A stretch of DNA of 64,000 nucleotides from Prolixibacteraceae bacterium (GTDB lineage: Bacteria > Bacteroidota > Bacteroidia > Bacteroidales > Prolixibacteraceae): the NCBI GenBank assembly GCA_019459485.1, contig JAIBEZ010000028.1, forward strand, positions 234,605 through 298,604. The letters are read 5' to 3'. The position numbers and the translations under genes were made by a program. The notes under the pieces are model-generated. The model saw only the letters and a program-made list of their open reading frames with translations. It searched no databases and was not told where the DNA came from. Positions 1-8,649 of this stretch are shown here, piece after piece (position 1 is the stretch's first letter; each line of letters starts with the position of its first letter).

Positions 1-937
1 CGGTACTTACACATTGTTCTACTCCGCGCAATTCGTTCACTACCTGTTCGATCAGATAATGTTGAATGTTTTCAGGATTTTGGAAACTGAAGCTAACCGT
101 TCCTTCAGGAGTGGTCAGTTTTACATCGCCATGCTGAAAGCTGGAGAAAGTAAGTTTTCCCTTGGTTCCGTTGATTTCAATGATATCTTCTTCGTTTCCT
201 TTGGCGACTACAAAACACCAGCTTCCTGTACCAATCACGCCATTTCCAAACAAGAATGTCCCTGTTACAGAATCTTCAGCAGAATAATATCCTGCCTGAT
301 TTTCAGCTATTCCATGAACCTGAATGACTGGGCCAAATACGAAATCAAGAAAATCGAGCTGGTGTGAAGCTAAATCATAGAAATAGCCAGCACCTGCAAT
401 CTCCGGTTTCACATGCCAGAATTGAGTTTCATGTTTTAGATCGCGGTCGGGTACCGACTTGTGAAGACGGATATTTACCGTTATTGGTTTTCCAATGATC
501 CCATTATTAATCAATTCTTTTACTTTCAGGAAGGCTGGAAGCGACCTTCGGTAATAGGCTACAAACAAAGGCATTCCGGTTTCTTCCGAAACGCGGAGCA
601 TTTCCTTGCATTCCTGATAATTGCGCGCCATTGGTTTTTCAACATAAACCGGCTTTCCGGATTTCATGGCGGCAATGGCATACGATGCATGGGTGTCGGG
701 TGGCGTAGCAATGTAAACTGCATTTACCTCCGGATCATTGATCAACTCACTGGCTTCGGAATACCATTTCGGAACGCCATGCCGCTCTGCATAATCCTGA
801 GCCAATGCAGCATTACGGCGCATCACTGCCACCAACCTGGAATGTTCAACTTTTTTAAAAGCCGGACCGCTCTTTAGTTCGGTCACATTTCCACAGCCAA
901 TAATTCCCCAACGTACATCCTGAATTTTATGCATCAT
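1..937 (-). CDS. Gfo/Idh/MocA family NAD(P)-dependent oxidoreductase (3' end beyond window)
   Basis: The reading frame is open from the double ATG at 937/934 down to base 1, about 312 codons with no stop, so the C-terminus lies outside the window. The N-terminus has the Rossmann glycine motif (WGIIGCGNVTE, residues 10-20). About 90 residues on comes the family hallmark EKP in YVEKPMARN, where the Lys is usually catalytic. The second half reads like the usual alpha/beta substrate domain (WHVKPEIAGAGYFYD, where DLASHQLD supplies the His). Members oxidise or reduce sugars, sugar acids and cyclitols, so the substrate cannot be read from the sequence. It is the last visible gene of the leftward lacI-SDR-kdgK-larA run, 110 bases behind larA, which suggests a sugar-acid dehydrogenase. 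Family is confident, substrate unknown. Confidence 0.85.
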   Translation of the reverse strand, partial: MMHKIQDVRWGIIGCGNVTELKSGPAFKKVEHSRLVAVMRRNAALAQDYAERHGVPKWYSEASELINDPEVNAVYIATPPDTHASYAIAAMKSGKPVYVEKPMARNYQECKEMLRVSEETGMPLFVAYYRRSLPAFLKVKELINNGIIGKPITVNIRLHKSVPDRDLKHETQFWHVKPEIAGAGYFYDLASHQLDFLDFVFGPVIQVHGIAENQAGYYSAEDSVTGTFLFGNGVIGTGSWCFVVAKGNEEDIIEINGTKGKLTFSSFQHGDVKLTTPEGTVSFSFQNPENIQHYLIEQVVNELRGVEQCVST

Positions 938-942
938 TTTTT

Positions 943-1047
943 GATTAACGATTAACGATTAACGATTAACGATTTGTGATTAACGATTTCAGAAATTTGG
1001 AGTGGTAATCAATCCGCAATCGTTAATCTTCAATCTATAATCGTTAA
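943..1047. repeat. 7-nt tandem repeat (GATTAAC) with inverted copies
   Basis: GATTAAC occurs four times in tandem from 943 to 970 with exact 7-nt period and again at 978-984. The inverse GTTAATC follows at 1022-1028 and 1043-1049, so the spacer can fold on itself. It fills the gap between larA and the downstream oxidoreductase and reaches the larA stop codon. It looks like the other self-complementary low-complexity spacers of this window. Confidence 0.75.
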
Positions 1048-2337
1048 TCAATATTTGAACCGATCTTTAAACGCCCAAAGTCCCAATGCCGGATTTGAAA
1101 TGTAGAAGATTTCTTCTCCATCGGCCATTGTATTATAACCGTCGCGCAGTTTGGCAGGATCGTATTTGGCAGTTACTTCGTCAATATCTGCATATTTAAA
1201 GCCAACGCTTTCAATCTCTGCCTGTGTCAGGTTTTCCGATCCTTTTCCGGGGCAATAGGTAATATTGAAACGTCCTTCGGAAGAGCCGTGAATGAGGTGG
1301 GCTGCGGCGCTCAGGTTATTACGCAGTTCTTCGTTTTCGTCGCAAAATTTCAAAGTTGCCGGAGTCCCGAAGTAGCCGTATTTGCGGATCAGGCGATCGA
1401 TTTCCTTGTCTTCGCCGAACTCCTTCAGGGCAGGAGCCAAAACGATTAGTTCGCCGTCATCGTCAATTGCCATGCGGGTTCGGTAAATTGATTTGTTGCC
1501 CAGCCATGTACTTTTGAATTCGGTTGGATCAAGGTAAACCACCACTTTTTTCAGCGGTTTTTCAAGCATTTCGAAGTTTACCAGCAAAGCCAGTTTGGCC
1601 GCTTTGTCGAACACTTCAAAATCGTCGCCGATGTACAATCCACGTGTTTTAATTTTGCCGTCGGTTTTGTCCAGTCCAACTACCGTTTGCACATATACAA
1701 TTGGCATGTGTTGGGTGAAATTATCCGAAGCATAATTGAAAATGCGGCGAACCGGAGTGTCGGCATGGCCCATCATTTTTTCCATTCCATAAGCTGCGCC
1801 TACAAAATGGCTTTTGTTGATGCCTTCCACACCTCCGGTTCCGACGAAAATGTTTTTGTTGTAATTGGCCATTCCCACTACTTCGTGCGGAACAACCTGC
1901 CCGATCGACAAAATCAGGTCGAAATTGCCTTCAATCAGCAATTTGTTGACTTGCGCAGGCCATGGAAACTCAACGGCACCACCCGAAACTTCTTTGACGA
2001 ATTCGGCAGGAACAGTTCCAACTGTCACCACATCGTTGCGCCAGTCGTGCTCGCGAATCAGCGATGCAGGCATGGCACCAAACATGTGTGAAATCTGATG
2101 ATCAGTCATTGGAGTGTGAGTTCCCAATGCTGGCAAAACGTCTGTTAACGCGTCGCCATAAAAATTCCAGGTCATTTCTGTTAATTCACCGGCCCGACTT
2201 GGCAAACGGGTATAATCCGGCGGAATCGCCAGTACTTTTTTTCGTGGCCCCATTTTCGAAAACGCCTGATAAAGACCAATCCGAAGATGTTCGGCGGTCA
2301 ATTCGTCGTTTACTGAGCCTATTTCGTAATAAAGCAT
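1048..2337 (-). CDS. LarA-type nickel-pincer racemase/epimerase homologue (DUF2088)
   Basis: This 429-residue protein belongs to the lactate racemase LarA family, whose members use a Ni-pincer nucleotide to racemise or epimerise 2-hydroxy acids. The residues that matter appear intact. GTHTPM (His74) corresponds to the first catalytic His. His151, Lys161 and His177 repeat the 10- and 16-residue spacings of the LarA catalytic His174, cofactor-bound Lys184 and Ni-binding His200. The DYTR motif at 41-44 is also typical. The substrate is unlikely to be lactate: the neighbours are a KDG-type kinase, a mannonate-oxidoreductase-like SDR and a hexuronate operon. D-gluconate 2-epimerase activity (gluconate/mannonate interconversion) is known for a LarA homologue and would fit, but that is inference. 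No larB, larC or larE cofactor genes are in the window. Confidence 0.8.
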   Translation of the reverse strand: MLYYEIGSVNDELTAEHLRIGLYQAFSKMGPRKKVLAIPPDYTRLPSRAGELTEMTWNFYGDALTDVLPALGTHTPMTDHQISHMFGAMPASLIREHDWRNDVVTVGTVPAEFVKEVSGGAVEFPWPAQVNKLLIEGNFDLILSIGQVVPHEVVGMANYNKNIFVGTGGVEGINKSHFVGAAYGMEKMMGHADTPVRRIFNYASDNFTQHMPIVYVQTVVGLDKTDGKIKTRGLYIGDDFEVFDKAAKLALLVNFEMLEKPLKKVVVYLDPTEFKSTWLGNKSIYRTRMAIDDDGELIVLAPALKEFGEDKEIDRLIRKYGYFGTPATLKFCDENEELRNNLSAAAHLIHGSSEGRFNITYCPGKGSENLTQAEIESVGFKYADIDEVTAKYDPAKLRDGYNTMADGEEIFYISNPALGLWAFKDRFKY

Positions 2338-2362
2338 ATCTTCTGTTTTTAATGTTAATATA

Positions 2363-2430
2363 CTATTGTGTCCTATGTGTCTATGTGTTTATATTTTATT
2401 TTGAACCACATAGGCGCATAGGACACATAG
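2363..2430. repeat. Imperfect 24-bp inverted repeat between kdgK and larA
   Basis: The left arm (2363-2387) and right arm (2407-2430) are near-complementary versions of the words CCTATGTG and CACATAGG, with three or four mismatches around a 19-base loop. The hairpin occupies most of the 101-base spacer between the kinase stop and the larA start. No T-tract follows in the leftward direction, so it is more likely an mRNA processing, stability or attenuation element than a terminator. Confidence 0.6.
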
Positions 2431-2438
2431 AAAAATCA

Positions 2439-3518
2439 CTATCGCTTAACGCGTGCATTTCCGCCCCAGATGCTCCAAACCATGTCTTCGTCGGCAGGTT
2501 GTGCATAGTCGGTGAGGAAAGTGGTTGCCAGAGCGCCGGTTGCCCAGCCAAATTGCGGCCATTTTTCAGGTTCCCAACCTTTCAGGATACCATAAAGCAA
2601 ACCGCCCACAAAACCGTCGCCACCACCAATGCGGTCGAGTACTGTGATTTTGCGCGGTTCAATTACCTGCCATTCGTTGCCTTCGAGCATGATTGCACCC
2701 CAAAGGTGTTCGTTGGCGCTGATTACCTGACGCAAAGTAGTTGCAAATACCGATGCATTTGGAAAAGCTTCTTTTACGCGGTTAATCATTCCTTTGAATC
2801 CATCAATTTCGGCTTCAATTCCTTTTCCACCGGCTTCAGGGCCCTGAATACCCAAACAAAGCTGGAAATCTTCTTCGTTACCAATCAGGATATCGGCTAC
2901 CGAAGCAATTTCAGTAAAGCTTTCGCGCAATTCCTTGTCGCGTCCTTTCCAGAAGGAAGCACGGTAATTCAGGTCGAATGCAATACGAGTTCCGTATTTC
3001 TTGGCAGCACGTGCAATTTCAAGACAAAAAGTAGTTGTTTCTGGAGATAAAGCTCCAATCAATCCTGAAAGGTGAACAATCTGTACGCCTTCTTTTCCGA
3101 AAATGCGTTCTAGATCGAAATCTTTCACATTCAATGTCCGGCCAACTTCGCCGGCACGGTCGTTTTGTACGCGAGGGCCGCGGGTTCCGAAACCGCTGTC
3201 GGCAATGTTGAACTGGTGGCGGTATCCCCATGGATCACCCTGAGCCACTTCAGGTCCTTCATAATCCATATTCCGGCTGCGGAGGCTGCTTTTTATAAAT
3301 AACGCAATCGGACTGTCTTTCACGAAAGTGGTCAGTACTTTTACCGGAAGACCAAGTGAAGAAGAGATATTTGCAACATTTGTTTCAGCACTGGTAGCCT
3401 GCATTTCGAACAGGTTGCTGCTGTGAACCGGCTGTCCGTTTACCGGCGTGATGCGAACACCCATGCTGGTTGGAACCAGCATGGAATATTTACAGTCTTT
3501 TTTTAATTCGAAACTCAT
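2439..3518 (-). CDS. kdgK: PfkB-family sugar kinase, probable 2-dehydro-3-deoxygluconokinase (paralogue 1)
   Basis: A 359-residue PfkB-family kinase. The C-terminal signature with the catalytic Asp is present as DRIGGGDGFVGG, and the middle has the KdgK-like segment AFDLNYRASFWKGR followed by ADILIGNEEDF. Such enzymes phosphorylate 2-keto-3-deoxygluconate at O6 before the aldolase step. It lies between the SDR and the LarA homologue in the leftward operon. A second, clearly different copy is at 8781-9812. This copy has a longer, unusual N-terminus before the first conserved segment (QATSAETNVAN instead of the usual GGGEANVA), so it may prefer a related keto-deoxy acid. The family is sure; the exact substrate is inferred from context. 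Confidence 0.8.
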   Translation of the reverse strand: MSFELKKDCKYSMLVPTSMGVRITPVNGQPVHSSNLFEMQATSAETNVANISSSLGLPVKVLTTFVKDSPIALFIKSSLRSRNMDYEGPEVAQGDPWGYRHQFNIADSGFGTRGPRVQNDRAGEVGRTLNVKDFDLERIFGKEGVQIVHLSGLIGALSPETTTFCLEIARAAKKYGTRIAFDLNYRASFWKGRDKELRESFTEIASVADILIGNEEDFQLCLGIQGPEAGGKGIEAEIDGFKGMINRVKEAFPNASVFATTLRQVISANEHLWGAIMLEGNEWQVIEPRKITVLDRIGGGDGFVGGLLYGILKGWEPEKWPQFGWATGALATTFLTDYAQPADEDMVWSIWGGNARVKR

Positions 3519-3681
3519 ATTTTAGATTTTAAGATTTAAGACAATGTATTTTCTTGCAAATAAGGTAATAAGGTTGTTTTTAGGTTTATTTACTTTCTAC
3601 TAAGGTTAAGATATTAGAAATAAGGTTTTTAATATCCAATGCTCAATACTCAAAACCCAATCTCCAAGGTATCGCTCCAAC

Positions 3682-3709
3682 CTGAAACTTTGAACCTGAA
3701 ACTTTGAAC
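3682..3709. repeat. Tandem duplicate of CTGAAACTTTGAAC
   Basis: Two perfect head-to-tail copies of the 14-mer (3682-3695 and 3696-3709) end five bases before the SDR stop codon. The same words (AACTTGAAACTTTGAAC and variants) recur at 9921-9952 and 42943-42966. Between 3519 and 3681 only AT-rich sequence was seen. Confidence 0.65.
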
Positions 3710-3714
3710 TTCTT

Positions 3715-4566
3715 TTATACTCCTCCAAACGCGCTGTATCCGCCGTCAACCGGGATTACGATGCCGGTTACGAACGATGAAACATCAGAAAGAAGGAATA
3801 GGGTAGCGCCCTGCAAATCTTCGGGTTCGCCGAATTTGCCCATTGGCGTGTTGTTCACGATTTTTTGTCCACGGGCAGAGAAATTTCCGGTTGCCTGATC
3901 CAATACCAAAAAACGATTTTGGTCGGTGATGAAGAATCCCGGAGCAACAGCATTTACGCGAATTCCGACTTTGGCCAGATGTACAGCAAACCATTCTGTG
4001 AAATTATTCACGGATGCTTTTGCTGCCGAATAGGCTGGAATTTTGGTGAGCGGTTTGTAAGAATTCATAGATGAAACATTCAGGACCACTCCTTTTTTGT
4101 TTTTCAGCATATCGGTGGTAAAAACCATTGAAGGTAGCAAAGTACCTTTGAAGTTTAGAGCAAAAACCTTGTCAAAACCGTCCATTTCCAGTCCGTAGAA
4201 AGTGTCTTCGAGATGATCGAGGCTGTCTTCATTCATCTGTTCAACTTTTGTTGTCGCGGTTGGGTGGTTTCCACCTGCACCGTTAATCAACAGGTCGATG
4301 TCCCCTAATTTCTCATTAATCTCTTGCTTGGCTTTGATCAATGATTCTTTGTCGAGCACATTGGCTTCAACACCAATTACTTCAGCTTTAAATTCTTTGG
4401 AAATTTCTGCAGCTACTTTGTCGGCCACTGCTTTATTAATATCGGCAATTGCAATTTTCACCCCAACCGAGGCCATTGCTTTTACCATTGCTGAACCAAT
4501 AACACCGGCGCCACCGGTTATCACACATACTTTACCTTTAAGGTCGCTAAAACTGATTGGATTCAT
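3715..4566 (-). CDS. Short-chain dehydrogenase, candidate D-mannonate (fructuronate) oxidoreductase
   Basis: A classical SDR of 283 residues: cofactor motif TGGAGVIG at 17-24, NGAGG at about 95-99, Ser in VSSMNS near 165, and the catalytic YSAAK pair Tyr179/Lys183. An insert after NGAGG (about residues 100-125) makes it longer than the usual 250. SDRs of this kind in Bacteroidota sugar-acid loci are often annotated as D-mannonate oxidoreductase, which interconverts fructuronate and mannonate. This locus otherwise lacks that step, since no long-chain UxuB is present, so the gene is the best candidate. It sits 15 bases behind lacI and ahead of kdgK. A gluconate/keto-gluconate dehydrogenase is the main alternative. 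Confidence 0.75.
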   Translation of the reverse strand: MNPISFSDLKGKVCVITGGAGVIGSAMVKAMASVGVKIAIADINKAVADKVAAEISKEFKAEVIGVEANVLDKESLIKAKQEINEKLGDIDLLINGAGGNHPTATTKVEQMNEDSLDHLEDTFYGLEMDGFDKVFALNFKGTLLPSMVFTTDMLKNKKGVVLNVSSMNSYKPLTKIPAYSAAKASVNNFTEWFAVHLAKVGIRVNAVAPGFFITDQNRFLVLDQATGNFSARGQKIVNNTPMGKFGEPEDLQGATLFLLSDVSSFVTGIVIPVDGGYSAFGGV

Positions 4567-4581
4567 CTTCTTATAATTTAG

Positions 4582-5658
4582 TTATTTATAGTAATCAAGG
4601 TTTTCTTTTGTAATAATATCAATTGATGTATAGTTTTCATTGTTTACCTCTTTTTTAAGCACAAGGTTTTCAAAAAGTGTGATAATTGAACGATATCCTT
4701 GTTCTTCAGGGCGTTGACAGATGAGAAAGTCAATAATCCCTTTTTTTAGGAAATGGATGTTTTCATTGATTAAGTCATGACCGATTACCCGTATTCCTGA
4801 CAAATTGGCTTCCTCGATTAACCGGGCCAGTAAATAAACCTGCGAATTGGTTACAAAAATGCCCTTGATGCCGGCATTTGATTTTAACAGATCTGTTATT
4901 TTAGTCTGACAGGTTATATCGGTCGGGTCAGTAATTTCAAGCGTGATTAATTCCTTTTTTGCTGAAGATGAATTGAAATATTCGTAGAACCCTTTCTCTC
5001 TTTGCACCAGATGGTTCATGTTGTCTTTTTCTTTGGCAAATTGGAGAACAAGGATGGTCGCATTTTCAGGAATTGAATAATCAAGCAACTTTGCCGCAAG
5101 TGTTCCCGATTGAAATGAATCCTGTCCGATGTAACTTAATTTGTCGCTGTCTTTAATGTTTGAATCAATGAATACATAAGGAATGTCGCGTTTTTTCAGT
5201 TCCGCAATAAATTCCTTCGATTCTCTGGAAAAAAAAGGTGCAAGTACTACTCCCTCCGGATTGTTATTAAGGATTAGTTCAGCTTCTCTTTTAAATGTTT
5301 TTGTGTCGGTTTGCTTGAAAAGATGAATGTTAATGTTGACCCCGTATTGCTGAATTTCCTGAAATGCTTTTCTAACGCCAATCATTGGCTTATTCCAGTA
5401 TGATTCAGACGAAATCGGTTCAGGAAAAAGCAAAGCAAACGAAAAGGTTTTTTTCGACGCCAGCGTGCTTGCCAATATATTGGGCTGGTATTCCATTTCA
5501 TTAATAATTGCAAGGATTTTATCACGCGTGGCCTCGGAGACTTCTCCACGTTTGTGAATTACACGGTCAACTGTTCCGATTGAAACGTTTGCCTTCAGTG
5601 CAATATCCTTAATTCTGGTGCGGTTAATTGCTTTGATAAATCTCAATTTTAATGTCAA
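4582..5658 (-). CDS. LacI-family transcriptional regulator of the hexuronate locus
   Basis: This 358-residue regulator has a LacI-type helix-turn-helix at about 14-60 (RIKDIALKANVSIGTVDRV, then the hinge-helix segment NILASTLASKK), followed by a type-1 periplasmic-binding-protein effector domain (FALLFPEP onward). TVDRV in place of TVSR is typical of one LacI subgroup with sugar-binding-protein-like domains. It is transcribed away from uxaE and heads the leftward operon. The 190-base divergent gap carries two copies of CGTGTnCGnACACG, the likely operators, so it probably represses both its own operon and uxaE-uxaC until a uronate-derived ligand appears. The ligand is unknown. Confidence 0.88.
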   Translation of the reverse strand: MTLKLRFIKAINRTRIKDIALKANVSIGTVDRVIHKRGEVSEATRDKILAIINEMEYQPNILASTLASKKTFSFALLFPEPISSESYWNKPMIGVRKAFQEIQQYGVNINIHLFKQTDTKTFKREAELILNNNPEGVVLAPFFSRESKEFIAELKKRDIPYVFIDSNIKDSDKLSYIGQDSFQSGTLAAKLLDYSIPENATILVLQFAKEKDNMNHLVQREKGFYEYFNSSSAKKELITLEITDPTDITCQTKITDLLKSNAGIKGIFVTNSQVYLLARLIEEANLSGIRVIGHDLINENIHFLKKGIIDFLICQRPEEQGYRSIITLFENLVLKKEVNNENYTSIDIITKENLDYYK

Positions 5659-5701
5659 AAATATTTGGCAGCAACAAAACTAAATAATTTTCTCTTAGTG
5701 T

Positions 5702-5715
5702 CGTGTACGAACACG
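5702..5715. promoter_or_regulatory. Probable LacI operator, copy 1
   Basis: The sequence CGTGTACGAACACG is a palindrome of form CGTGT-n-CG-n-ACACG. It lies 44 bases upstream of the lacI start, next to a minus-strand TAGTTTTG (-7 type, bases 5675-5682), where bound repressor would block the leftward promoter. Confidence 0.7.
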
Positions 5716-5790
5716 GAAAAAGTATTGTATAACATTTTTAGACGATTTTGGTTTTTTATGGTTGCAGGATTAATATTTAGTATCTATTTT

Positions 5791-5804
5791 CGTGTCCGTA
5801 CACG
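5791..5804. promoter_or_regulatory. Probable LacI operator, copy 2
   Basis: CGTGTCCGTACACG has the same form and the same flanks (t before, ga after) as the copy 89 bases away. It overlaps the end of a -7-like TATTTTCG at 5785-5792 that has TTG 20 bases upstream, 43 bases before the uxaE start, which is a good position for repression of the rightward operon. Confidence 0.7.
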
Positions 5805-5847
5805 GAATGTTTTTAGTTTTATTTATGTATCAGTAAATTAATACAAT

Positions 5848-7095
5848 ATGCAATTAGGAAAATTTAGTTTGGGAATTGGTGACCGGTTTTCGCACCAGGG
5901 CGTTGCACAATTGCGGGCAATTGTAAAAGCCAATCAAACCGGATTGGACATTAGTCCTGTTTGGAACAAGTCGAACCGCGAACATATTTACGTTCATTCG
6001 CATCCGGCTGATGTTCGTAAAGAGGCCGATGCTGCTGTTGCCGCACTGGGTTTCTCCGGAAAGTATTTTGTTGATGCCGACCATATTAATTTGGGAACAG
6101 TAGCTCCGTTTGTTGAAACCGCTGATTTTTTCACTCTTGATGTTGCTTCGTTTATCGGAAAAGAAAGTCCGGAAGCGGAAGTGAAAGATTTTGTGGCTTC
6201 GTGCAGTAAATACATGGGGAAACTTTCTATCCCCGGAATTGATCATCCGATTGAAGTGACCGAAGAATTGCTGGTTGTAATTGCAGGTAAATTTCTGGCT
6301 GCAACCAAACAGGCTTCCGAAATTTATAGTTTCCTGAAAGAAAAAAAAGGCGAAGGCAATTTTATTACCGAAGTTTCAATGGACGAAGTCGAAACTCCTC
6401 AAACTCCTGTCGATCTGTTTTTTATACTGAAGATGTTGGCCGATAAAGGCGTTCCGGCGCAAACAATTGCTCCGAAATTTACCGGTCGCTTTAATAAAGG
6501 TGTCGATTACACCGGAAATGTTGATCAGTTTGCAAGAGAATTTGAAGAAGATGTTTTGGTGATCGACTATGCTATAAAGGAATTCGGACTCCCTGCTGAA
6601 CTGAAATTGAGCGTTCACTCCGGAAGCGATAAATTCACGATTTATCCGATTATGGCCGGAATCATCAGGAAATACGACAAAGGTCTGCACGTAAAAACCG
6701 CCGGAACAACCTGGCTCGAAGAAGTGATCGGACTGGCTTTGGCAGGCGGCGAAGCTTTGGAAATAGCAAAGTCGATTTATACCATTGCATTGGGTCGAAA
6801 AGACGAACTTTGCGCTCCGTACGCCGATGTAATTGACATTGACGATTCGAAACTTCCATCAGCAGAAGAAGTAGCCGGATGGAGCAGCGAAAAATTTGCC
6901 AATACGCTACGCCACATTCCCGGACATCCTGATTACAATCCAAATTTACGTCAGTTGATTCATGTGGGATACAAAGTTGCATCTGAAATGGGCACAGCTT
7001 ATACCGACCTTCTGAAAAAACACGCCGATGTGATTGGTAGCTGTGTAGAAGAAAATATTTACGAACGCCACCTGAAACGGTTGTTTAACCTGTAG
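5848..7095 (+). CDS. uxaE: Tagaturonate epimerase UxaE
   Basis: This 415-residue protein resembles the UxaE family first defined in Thermotoga, which interconverts D-tagaturonate and D-fructuronate. It lets galacturonate join the glucuronate branch without the UxaB/UxaA pair. Family-like stretches visible here include GIGDRFSHQG near the start, KSNREHIYVHSHP, YFVDADHINLGTV and KLSVHSGSDKFTIYP, rich in the His, Asp and Glu residues expected of a metal-dependent epimerase. It is the first gene of the rightward operon, with uxaC next, and is preceded by a LacI-type operator. The identification is by sequence recognition and is strongly supported by the uxaC/kdgK/kdgA context. Confidence 0.85.
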   Translation: MQLGKFSLGIGDRFSHQGVAQLRAIVKANQTGLDISPVWNKSNREHIYVHSHPADVRKEADAAVAALGFSGKYFVDADHINLGTVAPFVETADFFTLDVASFIGKESPEAEVKDFVASCSKYMGKLSIPGIDHPIEVTEELLVVIAGKFLAATKQASEIYSFLKEKKGEGNFITEVSMDEVETPQTPVDLFFILKMLADKGVPAQTIAPKFTGRFNKGVDYTGNVDQFAREFEEDVLVIDYAIKEFGLPAELKLSVHSGSDKFTIYPIMAGIIRKYDKGLHVKTAGTTWLEEVIGLALAGGEALEIAKSIYTIALGRKDELCAPYADVIDIDDSKLPSAEEVAGWSSEKFANTLRHIPGHPDYNPNLRQLIHVGYKVASEMGTAYTDLLKKHADVIGSCVEENIYERHLKRLFNL

Positions 7096-7176
7096 AAGTT
7101 CGGAGTGCCTAAAATTCGGAGTGCCTGGAGTTTTAAAACTTCGAACTTTAGGCACTCTAGTTCACTTTAGGCACTT
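7096..7176. repeat. 80-nt imperfect hairpin between uxaE and uxaC
   Basis: Two direct copies of TTCGGAGTGCCT on the left are answered by two copies of AGGCACT on the right around a self-complementary centre GTTTTAAAAC. The whole spacer from the uxaE stop can fold. It may limit read-through or protect the upstream message, so uxaE and uxaC need not be made in equal amounts. Confidence 0.65.
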
Positions 7177-7208
7177 GTAAAAAAAAGTAAAATCTAAATC
7201 TAAACGAT

Positions 7209-8609
7209 ATGAAAAAATTTATGGACGAAAATTTTCTGCTACAAACCCAAACTGCGCAGAAATTGTATCACGAACATGCGGCCAAAATGCCGATTTTTGA
7301 TTACCACTGTCACATCAATCCAAAAGATATTGCCGACGACCGGAAATTCAATACGATTACCGAAATCTGGCTGGCCGGCGATCATTACAAATGGCGCGGA
7401 ATGCGTACCAACGGGGTAGCCGAAAAATATTGCACCGGCGATGCCAGCGATTGGGAAAAGTTCGAAAAGTGGGCTGAAACTGTTCCTCATACTTTGCGGA
7501 ATCCGTTGTATCACTGGACTCACCTCGAACTGAAAAAGTTTTTCGGAATCAATGAAGTTTTAAGTCCGAAAAATGCACGTACAATTTACGATGCCTGCAA
7601 TGCAAAACTGCAAACTCCGGAATATAGTTGCAGAAACATTATTCGTATGGCCAACGTGCATACCATTTGTACCACCGACGATCCGGTTGATTCGCTCGAA
7701 TATCACCAGAAAATTAAAGCCGACGGATTTGAGGTATCTGTACTGCCTGCATGGCGTCCAGATAAAGCCATGATGGTTGAACACCCAATTTCATACAACG
7801 AGTATATCAACCAACTGGCAAAAGTTTCAGGAATGGAAATTAAATCATTTCCTGAATTGATGGCCGCTTTGGACAAACGTCACCAGTATTTTCACGATAA
7901 TGGTTGCCGTTTATCCGATCATGGATTGGATACCGCTTTTGCCGACGATTATACTACCGATGAAATTGATGCTCTTTTTATTAAGGTAAGGATTGGCTAC
8001 CGGCTTACTTCAAGAGAAATAATGAAGTTTAAATCGTGCATGCTGTATGAATTTGGAAAGATGGATCACTCCCGCGGATGGATCCAGCAATTTCATATCG
8101 GTGCATTAAGAAATAACAATACCCGCTTGTTCAATCAGTTAGGACCTGATGTCGGATTCGATTCTATTGGCGACAAACCGATTGCAGAACCATTGTCGAA
8201 ATTGCTGAACCGTTTGGACATGGAAGATAGACTGTGCAAAACGGTTTTGTACAACCTGAATCCGAGAGACAATGAATTGTATGCCACCATGATCGGCAAT
8301 TTTCAGGATGGAAGTGTCGCCGGTAAAATGCAATGGGGCTCCGGATGGTGGTTTCTGGATCAGAAAGACGGCATGGAAAAACAGATTAATGCCTTATCGA
8401 ACCTAGGTTTACTAAGCCGGTTCGTAGGAATGTTAACCGATTCAAGAAGTTTTCTTTCATACACACGTCACGAATATTTCCGTCGTACACTATGTAATAT
8501 TTTAGGAAACGATGTCGAAAACGGCGAAATCCCGAACGACATGGAATTGCTGGGTCAAATGGTTGAGAACATCAGCTTTAACAACGCAAAAAACTATTTT
8601 AATTTTTAA
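7209..8609 (+). CDS. uxaC: Glucuronate (uronate) isomerase
   Basis: A full-length UxaC of 466 residues, a TIM-barrel enzyme of the amidohydrolase superfamily that converts D-glucuronate to D-fructuronate and D-galacturonate to D-tagaturonate. The metal-site HxH lies in IFDYHCHINP near residue 30. The C-terminal hallmark GMLTDSRSFLSYTRHEYFRR is present, and the length fits the family (about 465-470). With UxaE in front it allows both uronates to enter one route at fructuronate. Confidence 0.95.
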   Translation: MKKFMDENFLLQTQTAQKLYHEHAAKMPIFDYHCHINPKDIADDRKFNTITEIWLAGDHYKWRGMRTNGVAEKYCTGDASDWEKFEKWAETVPHTLRNPLYHWTHLELKKFFGINEVLSPKNARTIYDACNAKLQTPEYSCRNIIRMANVHTICTTDDPVDSLEYHQKIKADGFEVSVLPAWRPDKAMMVEHPISYNEYINQLAKVSGMEIKSFPELMAALDKRHQYFHDNGCRLSDHGLDTAFADDYTTDEIDALFIKVRIGYRLTSREIMKFKSCMLYEFGKMDHSRGWIQQFHIGALRNNNTRLFNQLGPDVGFDSIGDKPIAEPLSKLLNRLDMEDRLCKTVLYNLNPRDNELYATMIGNFQDGSVAGKMQWGSGWWFLDQKDGMEKQINALSNLGLLSRFVGMLTDSRSFLSYTRHEYFRRTLCNILGNDVENGEIPNDMELLGQMVENISFNNAKNYFNF

Positions 8610-8649
8610 GAAAAAAGTTACTTTTCCCGCCTTTTTGGTACGTACAGAA

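Noticed and set aside
943..1047. CRISPR-like array from the 7-nt repeats
   Set aside because: Repeats are far too short, have no spacers, and no cas genes are present.
2064..3050. 328-codon plus-strand frame over larA and kdgK
   Set aside because: It runs antisense across two recognised genes and their spacer, with no recognisable protein features.
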